Source: Anticarsia gemmatalis (taxonomy: Eukaryota > Arthropoda > Insecta > Lepidoptera > Erebidae). Taken from it: DNA of 64,000 nt. The DNA lies in assembly GCF_050436995.1 (NCBI RefSeq), contig NC_134751.1, positions 7,254,001 to 7,318,000 of the forward strand. The letters are read 5' to 3'. The translations under genes and the position numbers were made by a program. Positions 59,383 through 64,000 of this stretch are shown piece by piece. Under the pieces are notes generated by a model. It worked only from the letters and a program-made list of their open reading frames with translations. It made no database searches and had not been told where the DNA came from. How positions within the stretch are numbered: the stretch's first letter is position 1; each line of letters begins with the position of its first letter.

Positions 59383-62300
59383 CTGCAACAAAAAACATTA
59401 CTTAAATAACAACAAAGAACATTGGAATTAATAGCTGTTGGTTCCTTTGTAAAAGAACCAATTCAAACGCGTTTAATGCTTATTTATCTTTTTAAAAGTC
59501 GTTGAAAGACTTAACGATATCGCCAACGTAATTACGAGAAAAACCCTGCACGAGGTCGCATTGAAAATAAACTTTGAATAAAATTATAAAAGATTCCTAG
59601 CCTTGATGAATAAAAATACTCTGCACTAGATCAAAATCGACTGCTACATAGACGTGTTTATTATAGTGGTTTCTTTTTAACCTTCTTTATTCAACAAAAT
59701 AAAACTCAACATCACTTTACTTTGTAGTGTAGTATGTCTTGGATGTCTTTATTTACGAAGATTTCTATCCAGAGTTAGAGGTAGGTAATACGCTGAGAAG
59801 GCGAGCACCAGCAGCACGCGTCTCACAACGAAACCTCATTAGAATAAACGATATCCTCTCCTTACGTCCACTCCGCGAGACCTTATTACTCCGACAAACT
59901 GCCGTCAAACGGTACCAACCAGGAACACAACAATACATCTAAAATGCACCCTATCGGCTACACGTTACGATGTTCTTTCCAATAACACAGTACAACTACA
60001 GATCCAGATAATAATTTTCTGTCTTAGAAATACGCTGTAGAGTCGAATTTCAAATGTAACATGAATAACAAACGCACTATCAGGCGGTATTATTCCGTGA
60101 AGGTTGAGACGTCCAAGCAAATCTGTAAATTGAAACTTGGGGGAGGCACTAATATCTCTTGTGGCTTGTCTCGTGTGCATATTGAATGTCATCAATTTTC
60201 TCACTACGTAAAAGGCGATAATAAACAAATGCCGCAGAATTAACAAGTTCCTCCGGTAGAGGAAAGTGGAAATTTAATATCTCAGTAAGTAGGTTTATTA
60301 AACAGAAATATGTGAAAAATTATTGATCATTATAGGTAGTACTGTCACATTGCCAAGGACATTGATGATGAAGTGATTGCATTTCTAAAAGATATAGAGT
60401 TTCGTAATAACTGAAACTGAAATTATTGTCTACTTTATTATCCGTCAAATATTCGTTAATGGCCTCTAGACTTACTTTATGATAATATCTTAAACGTTAA
60501 ACACAATGTCAGTTCCTTGGTAGTAATAGAACCGTTTTAGGCTTAGATCTTCCTCATAACAATATATTTGGAGAGTACAAAGCGACCACCGTGATAGAAG
60601 TACTCGTAAATAAACTGAGTCGAGTAGGAGCATACAAAGGTCGGAAGCAGACTCTTTATCATCTGGCCCTGTGGTTGCAATGAAGCGATCCATCTCGAGA
60701 ATACTTTGAAACGATTTATCGGCTTCCGGCGGCGCCGGCGCAGCTCTACACTGACAGTACATAACTAAATATATTTCTAACAGACAAAGAATATAAATAT
60801 TTAGAATATTATGAACTTCATAGTTTAATAATATAGAGACAATGAGATAAGTTACGTGTACTTTTTCATGGTCGAATACAAGAAGAAGAGGTAATAAAGT
60901 CATTTTTGCCCATGGTTTTTTTAAACCTATATAGAACTTCGACGCATCTCAAAAAGAAGATCCTGCTTTAACCAGATTCTACCGGTTTTGACGGTGATAA
61001 TATTTTGAACAGTCTGAATAAATAGGAACGTACTAAACAGTCCTTTTTAAAAGTGTTAAGTGTGCTAATTTTATTGCTTAAAACGACGATCTCATAAAAG
61101 CCATTTTCTTCCGTAGACAGAAGAAAAAAATGTAATACTTTATCTTTTCAGTTATTTATAAAATATCTGTCCATCGTAATCATTATTAAAAATGAGACAC
61201 GCTAACAAACGTGTCCACATTCATTAAAGTGGTTTTCGTAGATAACATACTTTGTCATTGGAGAATGCTTGGCACTCAGCGATCAGACGGACGGACCTCG
61301 TAGCCAATATATTATCAACCGAGGCATGGTGTCAACGTCATCGCGTCAACACGATTAACTTCTCATCCCACATTCTTGCGTAGTTTCATCAAATTAATCT
61401 TGTTTTCATAATACCCACTCTGTTTAAAGAAATCCGCAAGCTATGTTGAAACTTTGAAACAAAGTGCTTAATTAATTATTGCGATGGAATTAGTCTGCTC
61501 TATAACTTCTTCTTGATGTAGAGTTTGTAAGTAAGACGTAGTTTTAGAAAAAATAACTCATACAATATTAATAAAACAAAAATAGTATTATATTCTATTG
61601 CATTTGTAAGTTTATGTTACGAAAACTGACCTGAATGTTGACTGAACTTCTTCATAAACACATGATTTATGAATAAAATGTCAAGAATATTAGCAAGTAC
61701 ACACGCATAAAATAAAAACAGAATATGCTATCAAACTCGAGTGGAATGAAAAAAATTTTATAACCGCATCGAAATTCCCATCAGCACCTGTTACAAAGGC
61801 GGCTATCAAATTACCCGCGACATATCCGCGGCGCGCGCCGGAGCGAGCGCGCCTCCATCCATAAATACGGTATTCGTTATGCATTTCTCATATTCATGAA
61901 TCCGTTTTATTGGCCCCAATAAAATATGAACATCTCAGAATGGATATGAGAGAGCGGGCAAATCTAATATGGATTGCTGTGCGCCGGATTCGGTCCGATC
62001 GGCGGGTGGGGACGGACAGCTGCGTCGCTGTTCGCCTTCGGCCCACACCAATACCTACCACCGCACTTTATCTCCTCGTGAGTATTCCGGATTTAATCAC
62101 CCTTATGACTCTCGAACGTCTTCTATTATACTCAGACAATGGGATCTTGTAGACTTACGTCGCTACAATCACACAAAGAATGTAACATCCCCGCAGTAAT
62201 CTGTCGCTACTTGTAGTGTGAGACTGACAAACGATGTCGGCGGCAGCGCCCAGCACATAATGCGAATTTAAAGGACTTGGCCCCACTAAACCACCTGAAG

Positions 62301-64000
62301 AAAAGGCCAGTACTTGGGCGACGTGTCAAAAATTCAACAGAGTGCCGGGATAAGTGGAATGGATGACGGGCGACGCAGTACCGGATAAAATATTCTACGT
62401 CAAATCGTACGTCACCGGCTCTCGACTTGTTCTCGCCGAGAGTACTTCGCGGAAGTCGATTATTTATTCGCTTTTACGTCAGCCATAGTATGGCTCTTTT
62501 GTGCCCTTTCCGATTTATATGCGCCCATCAGAGTTTATAATTCGAGAGAAAGCATGTGATGTTGTAGTACAAAATTTATCGAGATAGTCGACCCTCCGGG
62601 TGGATAATGGAACTTACATGGGTGATAGAGTCCTGCCTTTATTGCATAAAATGAAAATTTAATATTATTCATCTAATAACGACCATATTATGAACCGTAA
62701 AGGGTAGAGCATCGAACCCAATGTGCATTGTTTTGAAAGAGGGCGAGTAATAGTGTAGAAGTATCACTAGGTGGGTCCATTATGATTATGTTATCAACAC
62801 GATCAATTAAGCAGCATTACGTTAAAATTCACCCCAGCCATCAATTACGTGGCAGCCGGCCGTCGCGTCATCAAACACGACGTAAGACTTACTATGGACA
62901 TACCCTAGTTTTACACTGTTTGACATGCTAACTTTAAACGCGTATAGTGTTTTAAATGACACCAATTGTGGATAAAATGTGCATAAAATCGATATTCATA
63001 CATTAACTATCGACGTAATCTGTTAGACATTCCCTTCTGACTCCGCACTGATCGAATTCATTATTCACCGGAGGAGAGCAATTAAACCTCCACTAATCAA
63101 TCTCAAACTTCAGGCTGAGCTGAACTCTAATCAAGAAAACTCCTATTCTGTGAAAGCTTTTCGAACAAAATTTAACTTAATTAAAAATGTAAATTAAATT
63201 CCTAGTCGCTTCCACAAGCATGACGTCGGGCCCGCCGCGCCCCGCGCCGAGCGCTCTGGGCTTTTGATTGCAGCTAAAAGGTTTGGGATTAGTGCGCGAA
63301 AGAGCTTTCAGTGCATTTGTAGAGCTTTTAAGTGGGAAGCTTTCGCTTAAGACACTTACATACAATGTAAATTTTATGTAGATACCTACCTCGTGAGTGT
63401 ATCTTAGCTACTTTTAAAACGTACAGTCTGCTCTTTTGATGCTTTAATAGCGAGCGATTTTTTCACAAACACGAGTAATGGACAAAGTGTTGTGATCGCT
63501 AATTTTGTTTGTTTAAGGAGTGTGTATCTGCAGACAAACAGCGCTAAGCGAAGGGGTTGTGGGGTGTCTGGGGAGGCGGCCAGAGGGAGCGTGGCTCTGA
63601 CCAAGGAAGTTCGGTGTCCGGAAATAAACCGCCCGTAAAATTGTCAATTCCGAGGGAGCGCCGGCGCCTGGACCCGACAATTTTGAAGCGTGCGGTTCCA
63701 ACCGGCCCGCTGATCTTCGTCCCGATTCAATGTTTAAAAGGCATCTCGTGTCAGCACTTTATTTTGATTTCACTACATCTTTACCTCGAGTAGGCACACT
63801 CGACTCGGAAAAGTACTTGGGCATTAAGAACATACAAGTTCGTTTGACTTCATAAGTAATATATATTTTTAATTCTGATTAAAAAGATACAAGTAAATAA
63901 AATGTCGAGTACATATTGCAGCTCACGCTCTACACGTCAGCGAAATGCGCTTTGCCATCTGGGTGTGCGCCAAAACAATCACTGTTATTCAGTACTTAGC
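59383..64000. other. Region upstream of the proposed Beadex first exon
   Basis: No firm exon. It holds GC-rich islands at about 60725-60750, 61820-61860, 61980-62050 and 63220-63260, and two weak candidates for alternative Beadex first exons (near 61628-61651 and 60490-60780). The Beadex promoter is here or beyond the right edge. Confidence 0.4.

Noticed and set aside
61910..62199. Two overlapping plus-strand open frames
   Set aside because: They share a GC-rich islet, have no splice sites or motifs, and the composition explains them.

Overview
This is nuclear DNA of a moth or butterfly (Lepidoptera). Three things point there: split genes with GT-AG introns, an AT-rich background dotted with short CpG-rich islands, and typical lepidopteran mobile elements. 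The last include non-autonomous Helitrons (5' TC, 3' hairpin plus CTAG, inserted between A and T), tRNA-like SINEs, and a LINE tail ending in GATTTT repeats. There is no bacterial gene structure, and most long open frames are chance.

Two genes can be rebuilt exon by exon, both on the minus strand. The left one (543-5677) is Gasz/Asz1, an ankyrin-SAM protein of the piRNA pathway that is anchored to the mitochondrial outer membrane. Its eight coding exons join in frame to 477 codons and end in a hydrophobic tail anchor. The right one (49968-59340, possibly starting further right) is Beadex/dLMO, a LIM-only transcriptional cofactor with two LIM domains. Five coding exons join in frame to 239 codons, if the first exon proposed here is right. 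Its last exon, a Gly/Ala-rich tail ending in SSGYGSPPDPD, lies about 1.1 kb from the LIM exons and was found by splice logic and phase.

Between the Gasz promoter (about 5.7 kb) and the end of the Beadex 3' UTR (about 47.6 kb) lie some 42 kb without a convincing coding exon. This desert mixes AT-rich DNA carrying TAATTA-type homeodomain cores with isolated CpG-rich islands. It has one pair of related motif blocks (7309-7351 and 8453-8491) and two tight inverted repeats. Its insertions include Helitrons, a truncated LINE and a SINE-like fragment, and one Helitron copy sits inside a tandem duplication. The pattern fits a regulatory landscape around a developmental gene, most likely Beadex, but that is inference.

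The presumed Beadex 3' UTR carries two miR-9a seed matches (one 8-mer) and a Brd-box. This fits the miR-9a control of dLMO known in Drosophila. No new kind of system was recognised. The best leads are these post-transcriptional sites, the paired motif blocks, and two splice arrangements that could switch protein ends.
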